DNA of 64,000 bases from a virus. The stretch spans positions 21,866-85,865 of the IMG/VR virus record IMGVR_UViG_3300021959_008125. One strand, written 5' to 3'. A program made the position numbers and the translations under genes. A model generated the notes under the pieces. The model saw only the letters and a program-made list of their open reading frames with translations, made no database searches and was not told the DNA's origin. Numbering within the stretch: the stretch's first letter is position 1; every line of letters starts with the position of its first letter. Positions 36,684-43,831 of the stretch are shown here, in pieces.

Positions 36684-36821
36684 ATGTCAAAAAATTCAAG
36701 CAAACAAAATCTTAACCAGTTGATAGAGTGGCTAGCGGCCAATAAAAACGTTAAGAAGGTATACAAAGAAGGAGGAAAAGTAAAATTTAATGCACCTCAC
36801 TTTAACAAAAGAAGAAAATGA
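36684..36821 (+). CDS. Small basic protein, 45 residues
   Basis: The reading frame runs from ATG at 36684 to TGA at 36819-36821 and overlaps the thioredoxin start by 4 bases. The product is lysine- and asparagine-rich (KNSSKQNLNQLIEWLAANKN at the start, NKRRK at the end). The promoter spacing and stop-start overlap argue that it is a real first gene of the unit. Function unknown. Confidence 0.6.
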   Translation: MSKNSSKQNLNQLIEWLAANKNVKKVYKEGGKVKFNAPHFNKRRK

Positions 36822-37078
36822 AAAAGTTAATAAAATTTTATGCTGCATGGTGTGCTCCATGTAGAAGTTATGCAAATACCTGGGATGAAGTAACTCCTGA
36901 TTATGCAGATCAAATCGAACTTCATAATATCGATATTGATAAAGATACAACAGGTCTAGCTAATGAATACCAAGTAAGAAGTATTCCTACAACAGTTTTA
37001 GTTAGAGAAGACGGGTCAACTGTTAAAAAAGTAGGAGCTTTATCTAAAGAAGATTTAACCGAACTAATTTTATCATAA
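36818..37078 (+). CDS. Thioredoxin-like protein
   Basis: An 86-residue thioredoxin. The active site is FYAAWCAPCRSY, and RSIPTTVLV carries the conserved cis-proline. It is a likely electron donor for the ribonucleotide reductase encoded just upstream. Its ATG overlaps the stop of the 45-residue gene, and the next gene follows without a gap. Confidence 0.9.
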   Translation: MKKLIKFYAAWCAPCRSYANTWDEVTPDYADQIELHNIDIDKDTTGLANEYQVRSIPTTVLVREDGSTVKKVGALSKEDLTELILS

Positions 37079-37375
37079 ATGTTACGTAAACCAGATTCAA
37101 TCCCTGCAGGGGATACAATTATCGAAGATCCAGCAATGGAACCATTTTTTATTACTAAATCACAGACAGGTGGATATACTGTTTATGAAAGAGTAACAAA
37201 AGGAGAGAACAATACTAATTATATTAAAACTGTAAGTTACCCTTCAAACTTTGGTGCAGCATTAAAAACTGTATCTTTAGAGCTATTAAATGAAGGAGGA
37301 AAAGTTTATAATATAAAAAGTTATGTAGAACGTTGGGAAGAAATAAAAAATTCCTTAACTTCTGTATTAGAATAG
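37079..37375 (+). CDS. Hypothetical protein between thioredoxin and queC
   Basis: A 98-residue protein starting one base after the thioredoxin stop. It contains MEPFFITKSQTGGYTVYERVTKG, a beta-hairpin style segment, and a helical C-terminus. I do not recognise it. It is co-transcribed with thioredoxin; the RNA hairpin before queC begins within its stop codon. Confidence 0.55.
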   Translation: MLRKPDSIPAGDTIIEDPAMEPFFITKSQTGGYTVYERVTKGENNTNYIKTVSYPSNFGAALKTVSLELLNEGGKVYNIKSYVERWEEIKNSLTSVLE

Positions 37376-37412
37376 CGTTTGCCTATACGCTTAATAATAC
37401 CTGGCAAATTTT
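37374..37412 (+). other. Candidate pseudoknot leader before queC
   Basis: AGCGT (37374-37378) can pair with ACGCT (37387-37391), leaving the loop TTGCCTAT. The loop bases TTGCC (37379-37383) can pair with GGCAA (37403-37407), which lies after an AT-rich linker. This is an H-type pseudoknot layout, 16 bases before the queC start region. It may instead act as a terminator, since TTTTATT follows. No known riboswitch class is matched. Confidence 0.3.
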
Positions 37413-37427
37413 ATTAATTATTTTATC

Positions 37428-38246
37428 ATGGCAAAAAATGTCGTAGTTAGTCTTTCAGGAGGGATGGACTCCTCTACTCTTTTACTTAGATGTTTATCTG
37501 AGTATGACAATGTAACAGCTTTATCTTTTGATTACGGTCAAAAGCATAGAGTAGAACTTGAAAGAGCACAGTCTTTAGTAGATTATATTAATGAAAATTG
37601 TACTGACGAAAATTGTTTCGGCGGATGCAGAGTTAACTATCAAGTAATTAAGTTAGATGGCTTAGTTAATCTTTTAAACTCTAACCTTGTAGAAGGTGGA
37701 GAAGATGTACCGGAAGGTCATTATGAAGAAGATAACATGAAAGCAACAGTTGTACCTAATAGAAATAAAATCTTTGCTTCTATCACGCAAGCTGTAGCTT
37801 TATCAGCAGCTAATGCTAACGGTTTAGATACCGATATTGCTTTAGGAATTCATGCCGGTGATCATGCTATCTATCCAGACTGTAGACAAGAGTTTAGAGA
37901 TGCAGACGATAATGCATTTAGAATCGGTAACTGGGATGCAGAAAAAGTAGGTTATTTTACTCCTTACTTAGATACTGATAAATTAGGAATTTTAAAAGAT
38001 GGACAAAAATTGGTTAAAGAGTTGGGAATTGAGTTTAATGAAGTTTACAAACGTACTAATACTTCCTATAAGCCTTTTCCTAGCGGGAATAGTGATTATA
38101 AGTCCGCTTCATCTGTTGAGCGAATCGAGGCGTTTATCAACCTCGGTGTGGATGACCCTGTTCAATACGAGGATGAAACTGGACCGGTTGACTATTCAGT
38201 TGCGAAATCTCATGTTGAAAAGCTTTTAGCAGAACACGCAGCATGA
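37428..38246 (+). CDS. queC: 7-cyano-7-deazaguanine (preQ0) synthase
   Basis: A 272-residue ATP-dependent amide-to-nitrile ligase that makes preQ0 from 7-carboxy-7-deazaguanine. The pyrophosphatase loop is VVVSLSGGMDSSTLLLRCL at the N-terminus; VPNRNKIFASITQAVALS and ALGIHAGDHAIYPDCRQEF are typical. In place of the C-terminal zinc site of QueC (TCY...CGxCxxC) the sequence reads NTSYKPFPSGNSDYKSASS, with no cysteine. An insert with three cysteines (CTDENCFGGC) near residue 60 might provide ligands. Other pathway genes are at 51.1-61.7 kb. Confidence 0.9.
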   Translation: MAKNVVVSLSGGMDSSTLLLRCLSEYDNVTALSFDYGQKHRVELERAQSLVDYINENCTDENCFGGCRVNYQVIKLDGLVNLLNSNLVEGGEDVPEGHYEEDNMKATVVPNRNKIFASITQAVALSAANANGLDTDIALGIHAGDHAIYPDCRQEFRDADDNAFRIGNWDAEKVGYFTPYLDTDKLGILKDGQKLVKELGIEFNEVYKRTNTSYKPFPSGNSDYKSASSVERIEAFINLGVDDPVQYEDETGPVDYSVAKSHVEKLLAEHAA

Positions 38247-38578
38247 AAAAGTTAATTTTATTATTTTCTCTTATGGTAGGTTCTCTTGCTTTCGGGCAAG
38301 AGGATGTACCTTTTGAGGTATACGGAATTTGGCAGAGCGTAGATAATGAGTTTTTACGAGTCTACAGAACAGAAGATGGAAAAGCTGCTTTTCAAAGAGT
38401 AAGCGGTAGATCTATAAAAGCTATGGGAATAATTGAATTTGTTGACGGTGAAATGCATATCACCAGAGGAGATAAAAAAGATGAATATTCTTTAGCTTAT
38501 TTTTTAGGTAATGATAATATGGTAATTGCTAAGCCTAATTCTAACCAAGCATGGTTATGGAGTAAGGTAGGTAGTTAA
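38243..38578 (+). CDS. Small secreted protein
   Basis: A 111-residue protein with a clear cleavable signal peptide (KKLILLFSLMVGSLAFG, then QEDVP as the likely mature start). There is no lipobox cysteine. The mature part is a small beta-rich domain (GIWQSVDNEFLRVYRTEDGKAAFQ), somewhat like lipocalin-type DUF2147 proteins. It would act in the periplasm or outside the cell, unusual for a phage gene inside the queC unit. It overlaps queC by 4 bases. Confidence 0.65.
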   Translation: MKKLILLFSLMVGSLAFGQEDVPFEVYGIWQSVDNEFLRVYRTEDGKAAFQRVSGRSIKAMGIIEFVDGEMHITRGDKKDEYSLAYFLGNDNMVIAKPNSNQAWLWSKVGS

Positions 38579-38583
38579 CTACA

Positions 38584-38655
38584 GGCCCCTTCGTCTATCG
38601 GTTAGGACGTTAGGTTTTCATCCTAGAAAGAGGAGTTCGATTCTCCTAGGGGCTA
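38584..38655 (+). tRNA. tRNA-Glu (anticodon TTC)
   Basis: A complete cloverleaf: acceptor GGCCCCT / AGGGGCT with one G-U pair and discriminator A, D stem GTCT / GGAC, anticodon stem TTAGG / CCTAG with loop TTTTCAT (anticodon TTC), and T stem AGGAG / CTCCT with loop TTCGATT. CCA is not encoded. The codon GAA that it reads is very common in the surrounding AT-rich genes. Confidence 0.95.
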
Positions 38656-38668
38656 CAAATAACTTTCT

Positions 38669-39256
38669 ATGAAAATTCTCTTATTATGTGAACCCAGATC
38701 AGGCTCTACTAGATTAGGGAACTGGTTTGGTTTAAATAATGATTTTGATGTTAGGTATGAATCGGCAGCTTGGGATAGCCCTTGGTGGTACGGTCCTAAA
38801 CCAGAGAATAATATTTTAAGAGACGGGTATAAACATTTAGTACTTAAAGAAGTTTTTTATGGGAGATCTAGTCAAATTAAAACCAATTGGGTCGACTATA
38901 TGGATTATGTAGATAAGACGATATTTCTATACCGTGAAAATGAAGAAGATCAAATCATATCCTGGAATCATGCTCAGGTGACTGGTAACTTCTGCGGTCA
39001 ATATCCTGCGAACACTGTTGAGCTTGTACCGGATAACGTAAATTACTTTAAAAAAATCAAAAAGAATTTTGAAGATTTTAGAGAAGAGCACAAAAATAGA
39101 GCATTGAATATATCTTATGAAGATTTGTATTATAGAAATAAAATTCATATTTTAAAAGAGTACTTAGGATTAGATAAAGAATTGAATTATACGTTTCCTA
39201 TTGGGGTTCGATACCGTTATGAAAAGAAAAAACAAGATCCTAAAAAGTTAATATGA
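38669..39256 (+). CDS. Sulfotransferase-like protein
   Basis: A 195-residue protein. LLLCEPRSGSTRLGNWFGL at the N-terminus resembles the 5'-phosphosulfate loop of sulfotransferases (xxRSGSTxL), and IFLYRENEEDQIISWNHAQ fits the 3'-phosphate-binding helix. The next gene is an APS kinase that makes the PAPS donor, overlapping by 4 bases, which supports the assignment. The acceptor is unknown. Confidence 0.7.
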   Translation: MKILLLCEPRSGSTRLGNWFGLNNDFDVRYESAAWDSPWWYGPKPENNILRDGYKHLVLKEVFYGRSSQIKTNWVDYMDYVDKTIFLYRENEEDQIISWNHAQVTGNFCGQYPANTVELVPDNVNYFKKIKKNFEDFREEHKNRALNISYEDLYYRNKIHILKEYLGLDKELNYTFPIGVRYRYEKKKQDPKKLI

Positions 39257-39714
39257 TATACTGGTTTACAGGACAGCCGGCACACGGTAAAACGGTTTTA
39301 GCAAACATGTTAAAACAGCATCTTCCTAATGCTTTTAGGATAGATGGAGATGAGATGAGAGAACTCTTTACTAATAAAGATTACTCTATTAATGGCAGAG
39401 TAGTTAATGTAGGTACAGCTCAAAAGATAGCACACTATCTTCATAATCAAGGAGAAGATGTAATTGTATCTTTAGTTGCACCTTACATAGATCAAAGAGA
39501 AGATTTTAAAAAATTACTTGGTGATAATATAGTAGAGATATATGTACATACATCAGAACCTAGGGAACGAGATCACTTTAGAGCGATAGCTTATGTTGCT
39601 CCTCAGGAAAATTTTATCGATATTGATACTACTGACGATACCCCTGAAGAATCTTTTGAAAAGATAATTGTTGCTATAAATAAAAAATGGAAAAAAAGAA
39701 CACATACTTCGTAG
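39253..39714 (+). CDS. cysC: Adenylylsulfate (APS) kinase
   Basis: A 153-residue kinase that phosphorylates APS to PAPS. The P-loop is FTGQPAHGKTVLAN (the usual GxSGxGKT has Pro-Ala-His), followed by FRIDGDEMRELF (family LDGDxxR), and VIVSLVAPYIDQREDF (family VSxISPYxxxR). The ending DIDTTDDTPEESFEKII also fits. It supplies the sulfate donor for the sulfotransferases at 38669 and 4301. No ATP sulfurylase is seen in the window, so APS must come from the host or from genes elsewhere. Confidence 0.85.
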   Translation: MIYWFTGQPAHGKTVLANMLKQHLPNAFRIDGDEMRELFTNKDYSINGRVVNVGTAQKIAHYLHNQGEDVIVSLVAPYIDQREDFKKLLGDNIVEIYVHTSEPRERDHFRAIAYVAPQENFIDIDTTDDTPEESFEKIIVAINKKWKKRTHTS

Positions 39715-40028
39715 ATATAGACGGGACTATTTTTGTCTATAGAAAATTTGAAACTTATGAGAGTTCCGAAGCTCAAGTTATAAAATCTACAAAACAATTT
39801 CTACAGCAGAAAAAAGATGAAGGCCACTGTATAGTTTTAACTACAGCTAGACCAAATTACCTAAGATTACATACTGAATATGAATTAGAAATAAATAATA
39901 TTCCTTATGACCAATTAGTTATGGGCATAGAAAGAGGACCAAGGTATTTAATTAATGATATGGACCCTAATAATCCCGGAGAACGAGCAATTGCGATAAA
40001 CTTACATAGGGATATAGGAATCAAATGA
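39687..40028 (+). CDS. HAD-superfamily phosphatase, capsule type
   Basis: A 113-residue HAD protein. Motif I is TYFVDIDGTIF, motif II is IVLTTARPNYL, and YLINDMDPNN is the acidic metal site. It overlaps cysC by 28 bases. It is similar in size and motif pattern to the HAD at 7213, so the two sugar blocks each carry one. The likely substrate is a phosphorylated sugar or nucleotide by-product. Confidence 0.7.
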   Translation: MEKKNTYFVDIDGTIFVYRKFETYESSEAQVIKSTKQFLQQKKDEGHCIVLTTARPNYLRLHTEYELEINNIPYDQLVMGIERGPRYLINDMDPNNPGERAIAINLHRDIGIK

Positions 40029-40759
40029 TTAATATAGGTGTCTGCATCTCAGGAGAGTTTAAGAACTACAACCTTACCAATCAATTATTTCAAACATGGA
40101 ATAGTTTATTTTCAGACGTTAATTTTAAATTTTTTTATTACGCATCAGGAAATTTAACAGATATACCTACAAATATTTCTTGGACGAAAGGCAGCAATAC
40201 AGTTTCTTACGCACATAGTCTACAGGAAGTACATAAATGTAGAGCTTCTTATAAAAATTTTGATATAATTATACAGACTAGACCTGATGTAATAATTTTT
40301 AAATATACTTTAGATTATATTAGAGACTTAGTAGTGAACGGATACGATTCTAACACGTTATTTGTAGGAAAAGGTCTTTATGAAGAAGGAGACGTTAAGT
40401 ATTTGTTAGATGATAATGTAAGTTTCGGTAGTAGTGAAATGATGGATAAGTATTCTAAAATGTATCAATATGGATTTATAGAAAATAAATTTTCTAAAAA
40501 CCAATTAGGACCCCATAGAATAAATGCTGCATGTTTGGACTTTAATGATATTTCTGTTAAAACGACCGGGTTATTTAGTTTCCTTATTAGAGATAAAAAA
40601 CTTTTCAAAAACAATATTACGTTATTAGAAAAAGGATATATAACACCTGAAATTTTAGAAGAAGAATTGAACAACAGCCCTCAAACTTTTTTGACAAAGT
40701 ATAAAAATGTTGGAGAATGGTTGGAGTTTACATTAAATAATTCATATATTACTAAATAA
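40025..40759 (+). CDS. Putative glycosyltransferase, SGQ...RxD family (copy 4 of 4)
   Basis: A 244-residue member of the family seen at 950, 8230 and 16998. It starts INIGVCISGEFKNY, and the central FDIIIQTRPDVIIF has the RxD motif in the same setting. It lies between the HAD phosphatase (4-base overlap) and a nucleotidyltransferase. The recurrence in a sulfation block supports a role in building or decorating glycans. Confidence 0.55.
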   Translation: MINIGVCISGEFKNYNLTNQLFQTWNSLFSDVNFKFFYYASGNLTDIPTNISWTKGSNTVSYAHSLQEVHKCRASYKNFDIIIQTRPDVIIFKYTLDYIRDLVVNGYDSNTLFVGKGLYEEGDVKYLLDDNVSFGSSEMMDKYSKMYQYGFIENKFSKNQLGPHRINAACLDFNDISVKTTGLFSFLIRDKKLFKNNITLLEKGYITPEILEEELNNSPQTFLTKYKNVGEWLEFTLNNSYITK

Positions 40760-40766
40760 AGCTACT

Positions 40767-41168
40767 ATGGCAGAAATAAAAGCAAAGGCAGATAAAGAAA
40801 GTTCATCATCAGAAGTAAAGTATTCATTCTTTGCTGGTAGATGGCAACCACTACACAAAGGACACCTTTGGTTAATCAACGAAAGATTAAAAGAAGGTTA
40901 TAATGTATGGTTAGGAATTAGAGATGTTAAACCTGACGAAAAAAATCCTTGGACTGCTCAGGAAATCTTAGAAATGGTAAAAGAAGGAGAGTTAAAAGAA
41001 CTCATTGAAGCTGGTAAAGTTTTACCTACTATTATTCCAGATATTGAATCTATTAACTACGGTAGAGGAGTTGGTTACGATATAATAGAACATATTCCAC
41101 CTAAAGAAATAGGAGATATATCAGCTACCTCTATTAGAGAACAAATGAAAAAAGATGGTAAGTTATAA
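40767..41168 (+). CDS. Nucleotidyltransferase (HxGH family)
   Basis: A 133-residue protein. After a charged, Lys/Ser-rich extension, FFAGRWQPLHKGHLWLINERL contains the HxGH nucleotide-binding motif, and ISATSIREQM near the end is the ISxTxIR motif. This is the cytidylyl/adenylyl transferase fold (NMN adenylyltransferase, phosphopantetheine adenylyltransferase and sugar-1-phosphate relatives). The context suggests activation of a sugar or polyol phosphate. It is too short for an ATP sulfurylase. Confidence 0.75.
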   Translation: MAEIKAKADKESSSSEVKYSFFAGRWQPLHKGHLWLINERLKEGYNVWLGIRDVKPDEKNPWTAQEILEMVKEGELKELIEAGKVLPTIIPDIESINYGRGVGYDIIEHIPPKEIGDISATSIREQMKKDGKL

Positions 41169-41361
41169 AAGACATATAGCAAAAACTATTTCATGGAGAA
41201 TCATAGGTACTTTAGATACTATGATACTTTCTGCTATTATAACTGGTAGTTGGAAAATAGGGCTCACCATAGGAGGTATAGAAGTTATTACTAAAATGGT
41301 ACTTTACTTTTTGCATGAAAGAGCATGGTATAAGTTTTCTAAATTTGGACTAAAAAAATGA
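41155..41361 (+). CDS. DUF2061-type small membrane protein
   Basis: A 68-residue protein with hydrophobic segments on both sides of a short charged turn. KRHIAKTISWRIIGTLDTMI and the closing FLHERAWYKFSKFG are the DUF2061 hallmarks. In bacteria I recall this family near sulfate-activation genes such as cysC, which would fit the APS kinase three genes upstream; that link is from memory and not certain. It overlaps both neighbours. Confidence 0.75.
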   Translation: MVSYKRHIAKTISWRIIGTLDTMILSAIITGSWKIGLTIGGIEVITKMVLYFLHERAWYKFSKFGLKK

Positions 41362-43034
41362 TACAATTAGGTATATCAGCATTCTATCACGACGCTGCAG
41401 CATGTATCGTAAAAGACGGTGTAGTAATTGCAGCTGCAGAGGAAGAAAGGTTTACTGAAATTAAACACGATAGCTCTTTTCCGATAAATGCTATTAAATG
41501 GTGTTTAGAATACACAAATTTTAAAATTCAGCATATTGATGAAGTATGTTGGTATGAAAACCCAGAAACTAAAAAAGATAGGGTACTTAAAATATTTAAA
41601 AAACGACCTTTTCGTACATTTTTACTCAAAAGAAAATTTCTAAAAGAATTTGAAGTTAATAACCCAAAGGTACTTTTAGAAGAAATCGGGTATAAAGGTA
41701 AGATTGTATTTACAGAACATCACTTATCACATGCAGCATTTAGTTTTTTAACTAGCCAATATGATGAAGCTGCTATTTTAACTGTGGATGGTGTTGGGGA
41801 GTGGGAAACTATTACTATTTCACATGGTGACGGTACTAAAATCGAGAAAAAATTATCTATAGATTTTCCTAATTCTCTTGGAATGCTTTACTCTACTATA
41901 ACAGCATATTTAGGGTTTAAACCTAACGAAGGTGAATATAAAGTTATGGGGTTAGCACCTTATGGTGATCCTACAAACTATTTTAGCAAATTAGATAAAA
42001 TTTTCACACATACTACCAATAAATTTTGGATAAAACAGAAATACTTTACTTGGGAATATTCCGATAAAGTAATGTTTAATAAAAAATTCTTTAACTTACT
42101 TAAACTACCCCCTCGGCTACCGGAAGATGAACTTACACAGGAACATAAAGATTTAGCAGCAGCATTGCAAAAAATTTATGAAAGAGAATTCTTAAAGTTA
42201 GTAAGAACTGCTAAATTAATAACAGGAAGTAAAAATTTATGTCTAGGTGGAGGTTGCGCTTATAACGGAGTAGCAAATTCTAAAGCATATAAGTATTTTG
42301 AATCTATACATATACCATTTGCACCATCAGATGCTGGTTCTGCGATTGGAGCCTGCTTATATAATTCCAAATCTAAGTTATTGCAAAATAATTCTCCTTA
42401 TTTAGGTCCTGATTATAGTAATAATTATATTTTAAAGTTACTTAAATCATACAGTAGCAGCATTCAATACTTTAAACTATCAGAACAAAAATTACTTGAA
42501 AAAACAGCAGAAATACTAAACAATCAGAACATAGTTGCTTGGTTTCAAGGAAGAATGGAATTTGGAGCAAGAGCCTTAGGTAACAGAAGCATATTAGCTT
42601 CACCTAAAGATGCTAAAATGAGAGAAAAATTAAATTACGTAATTAAAAAAAGAGAAGGATTTAGACCCTTTGCTCCTTCAGTTATAGAAGATAGTGCCTA
42701 TAAGTACTTTCATATTAAGGAACCAGTTCCTTATATGAATCAAGTTGTAAACGCTATAGATTTAGACGGCTTTGCAAGATTTACTAGATTTCCTGCTGCT
42801 ACACATGTGGATAACACATGTAGAGTTCAAACAGTAAATAAAAATTTAAATGAGAGATATTATAAACTTCTTATAGAATTAAAAAGAATATCAGGCTTCC
42901 CTGTAGTACTTAATACTTCGTTTAACTTAAAAGATCAAACTATTACTATGACTCCTAAACAGGCGATAGAAAGGTATTTGAATTCTGAAATTGATTATCT
43001 GGTAATTAATAACTATTTAATAAAAAAGATATGA
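41358..43034 (+). CDS. Carbamoyltransferase (NodU/CmcH family)
   Basis: A 558-residue protein with the two domains of the family. The N-terminal Kae1-like domain starts QLGISAFYHDAAACIVKDG and has FTEHHLSHAAFSF (metal histidines) and AILTVDGVGEW. The C-terminal part has WFQGRMEFGARALGNRSILASP, the YrdC-like carbamoyl-adenylate signature. It transfers a carbamoyl group to a hydroxyl, classically on a sugar (Nod factor, polysaccharides, antibiotics). It closes the second decoration block. Confidence 0.9.
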   Translation: MIQLGISAFYHDAAACIVKDGVVIAAAEEERFTEIKHDSSFPINAIKWCLEYTNFKIQHIDEVCWYENPETKKDRVLKIFKKRPFRTFLLKRKFLKEFEVNNPKVLLEEIGYKGKIVFTEHHLSHAAFSFLTSQYDEAAILTVDGVGEWETITISHGDGTKIEKKLSIDFPNSLGMLYSTITAYLGFKPNEGEYKVMGLAPYGDPTNYFSKLDKIFTHTTNKFWIKQKYFTWEYSDKVMFNKKFFNLLKLPPRLPEDELTQEHKDLAAALQKIYEREFLKLVRTAKLITGSKNLCLGGGCAYNGVANSKAYKYFESIHIPFAPSDAGSAIGACLYNSKSKLLQNNSPYLGPDYSNNYILKLLKSYSSSIQYFKLSEQKLLEKTAEILNNQNIVAWFQGRMEFGARALGNRSILASPKDAKMREKLNYVIKKREGFRPFAPSVIEDSAYKYFHIKEPVPYMNQVVNAIDLDGFARFTRFPAATHVDNTCRVQTVNKNLNERYYKLLIELKRISGFPVVLNTSFNLKDQTITMTPKQAIERYLNSEIDYLVINNYLIKKI

Positions 43035-43147
43035 AAATTATCCAATATATAAAGAATAAGTTTGTTGAATTCAAAAGAAATAGAGAATTTAAAAAAAAAT
43101 TAAAGGAACTTAAAAAAAGAGATCCTTTTACTTATAAAAATTTCTAG
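43031..43147 (+). CDS. Small basic helical protein, 38 residues
   Basis: ATG at 43031 overlaps the carbamoyltransferase stop by 4 bases; the frame ends with TAG at 43145-43147. The product is almost entirely Lys, Arg, Glu and Phe in a helical pattern (YIKNKFVEFKRNREFKKKL). The stop-start overlap is the only support. Function unknown. Confidence 0.4.
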   Translation: MKIIQYIKNKFVEFKRNREFKKKLKELKKRDPFTYKNF

Positions 43148-43191
43148 AATACTTCACTTTAGTTCAACGGTTTTTTTACTGAAAAACTTCA

Positions 43192-43201
43192 TATTTATAA
43201 T
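43192..43201 (+). promoter_or_regulatory. TATTTATAAT late-type promoter motif
   Basis: Identical to the ten-mers before sheath and tube, ending 17 bases before the ATG at 43219. It marks the start of the virion-surface gene block. Confidence 0.5.
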
Positions 43202-43218
43202 AAATCGCTGAACACAAT

Positions 43219-43824
43219 ATGTACACATTATTTACAGATAAGGCAGAGAACTTCGAATGTAATATTGATATTGAAGGAGCTTCAATCTCAGACACTCAGG
43301 CTCGCCTAGTTTTAGAAAGTAAAAACATTAATCTTCTATTTGAAGGTTCTGTGGATGCTAACGGACGTTGCAGTATAGTTATACCAAAACTTAAAGACTA
43401 CTTAAAAGAGTCAAAAGAAGGTAATATGAGATTAGAAGTTATCGCGGAAGATACTTTTTTCTCACCTTGGGAAGATTCTTTTGAATTAAGAGCTAGTAAA
43501 AAAGTTCAAGTAGAAGTATTAAGTAATAAAGATGAATTATTAAAAGAAAATAAACCGTCTATAAAAGTTACTATGCCTACTAAAGAAAAAGTAGAGAAAA
43601 AACCTATACAAGAAAAGAAAACAGTAACCCAAAAGTCAAAACCTCTAACATCTAAACATGGAGCAGTTTTAGCTAAACTCTTAGAAAGAAAAGGTATAAC
43701 TTTATCAAATATAGCTAAAAACCCAACTAAAGTAAATTTAGTTTTAGAAAAGTACTTTAAGACTTATGAGGTTAATGTTACTTATGATAAGCTGATAAAC
43801 GAAATATTGAATCATTTAAATTAA
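43219..43824 (+). CDS. Putative virion structural protein
   Basis: A 201-residue protein. The first half is a compact beta domain (FECNIDIEGASISDTQARLVLES and GRCSIVIPKL); a Lys/Glu/Pro-rich linker follows, then a small helical domain at the C-terminus. The layout of a beta domain tethered to a helical tail suggests a neck, head-tail or fibre-attachment protein. The late-type motif upstream and fibre genes downstream support a structural role. Confidence 0.5.
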   Translation: MYTLFTDKAENFECNIDIEGASISDTQARLVLESKNINLLFEGSVDANGRCSIVIPKLKDYLKESKEGNMRLEVIAEDTFFSPWEDSFELRASKKVQVEVLSNKDELLKENKPSIKVTMPTKEKVEKKPIQEKKTVTQKSKPLTSKHGAVLAKLLERKGITLSNIAKNPTKVNLVLEKYFKTYEVNVTYDKLINEILNHLN

Positions 43825-43831
43825 TTAAACA

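Noticed and set aside
40767-41168. Nucleotidyltransferase as ATP sulfurylase feeding the APS kinase
   Set aside because: At 133 residues with FAGRWQPLHKGH and ISATSIR motifs it fits the small HxGH cytidylyl/adenylyltransferase group; ATP sulfurylases are much larger.
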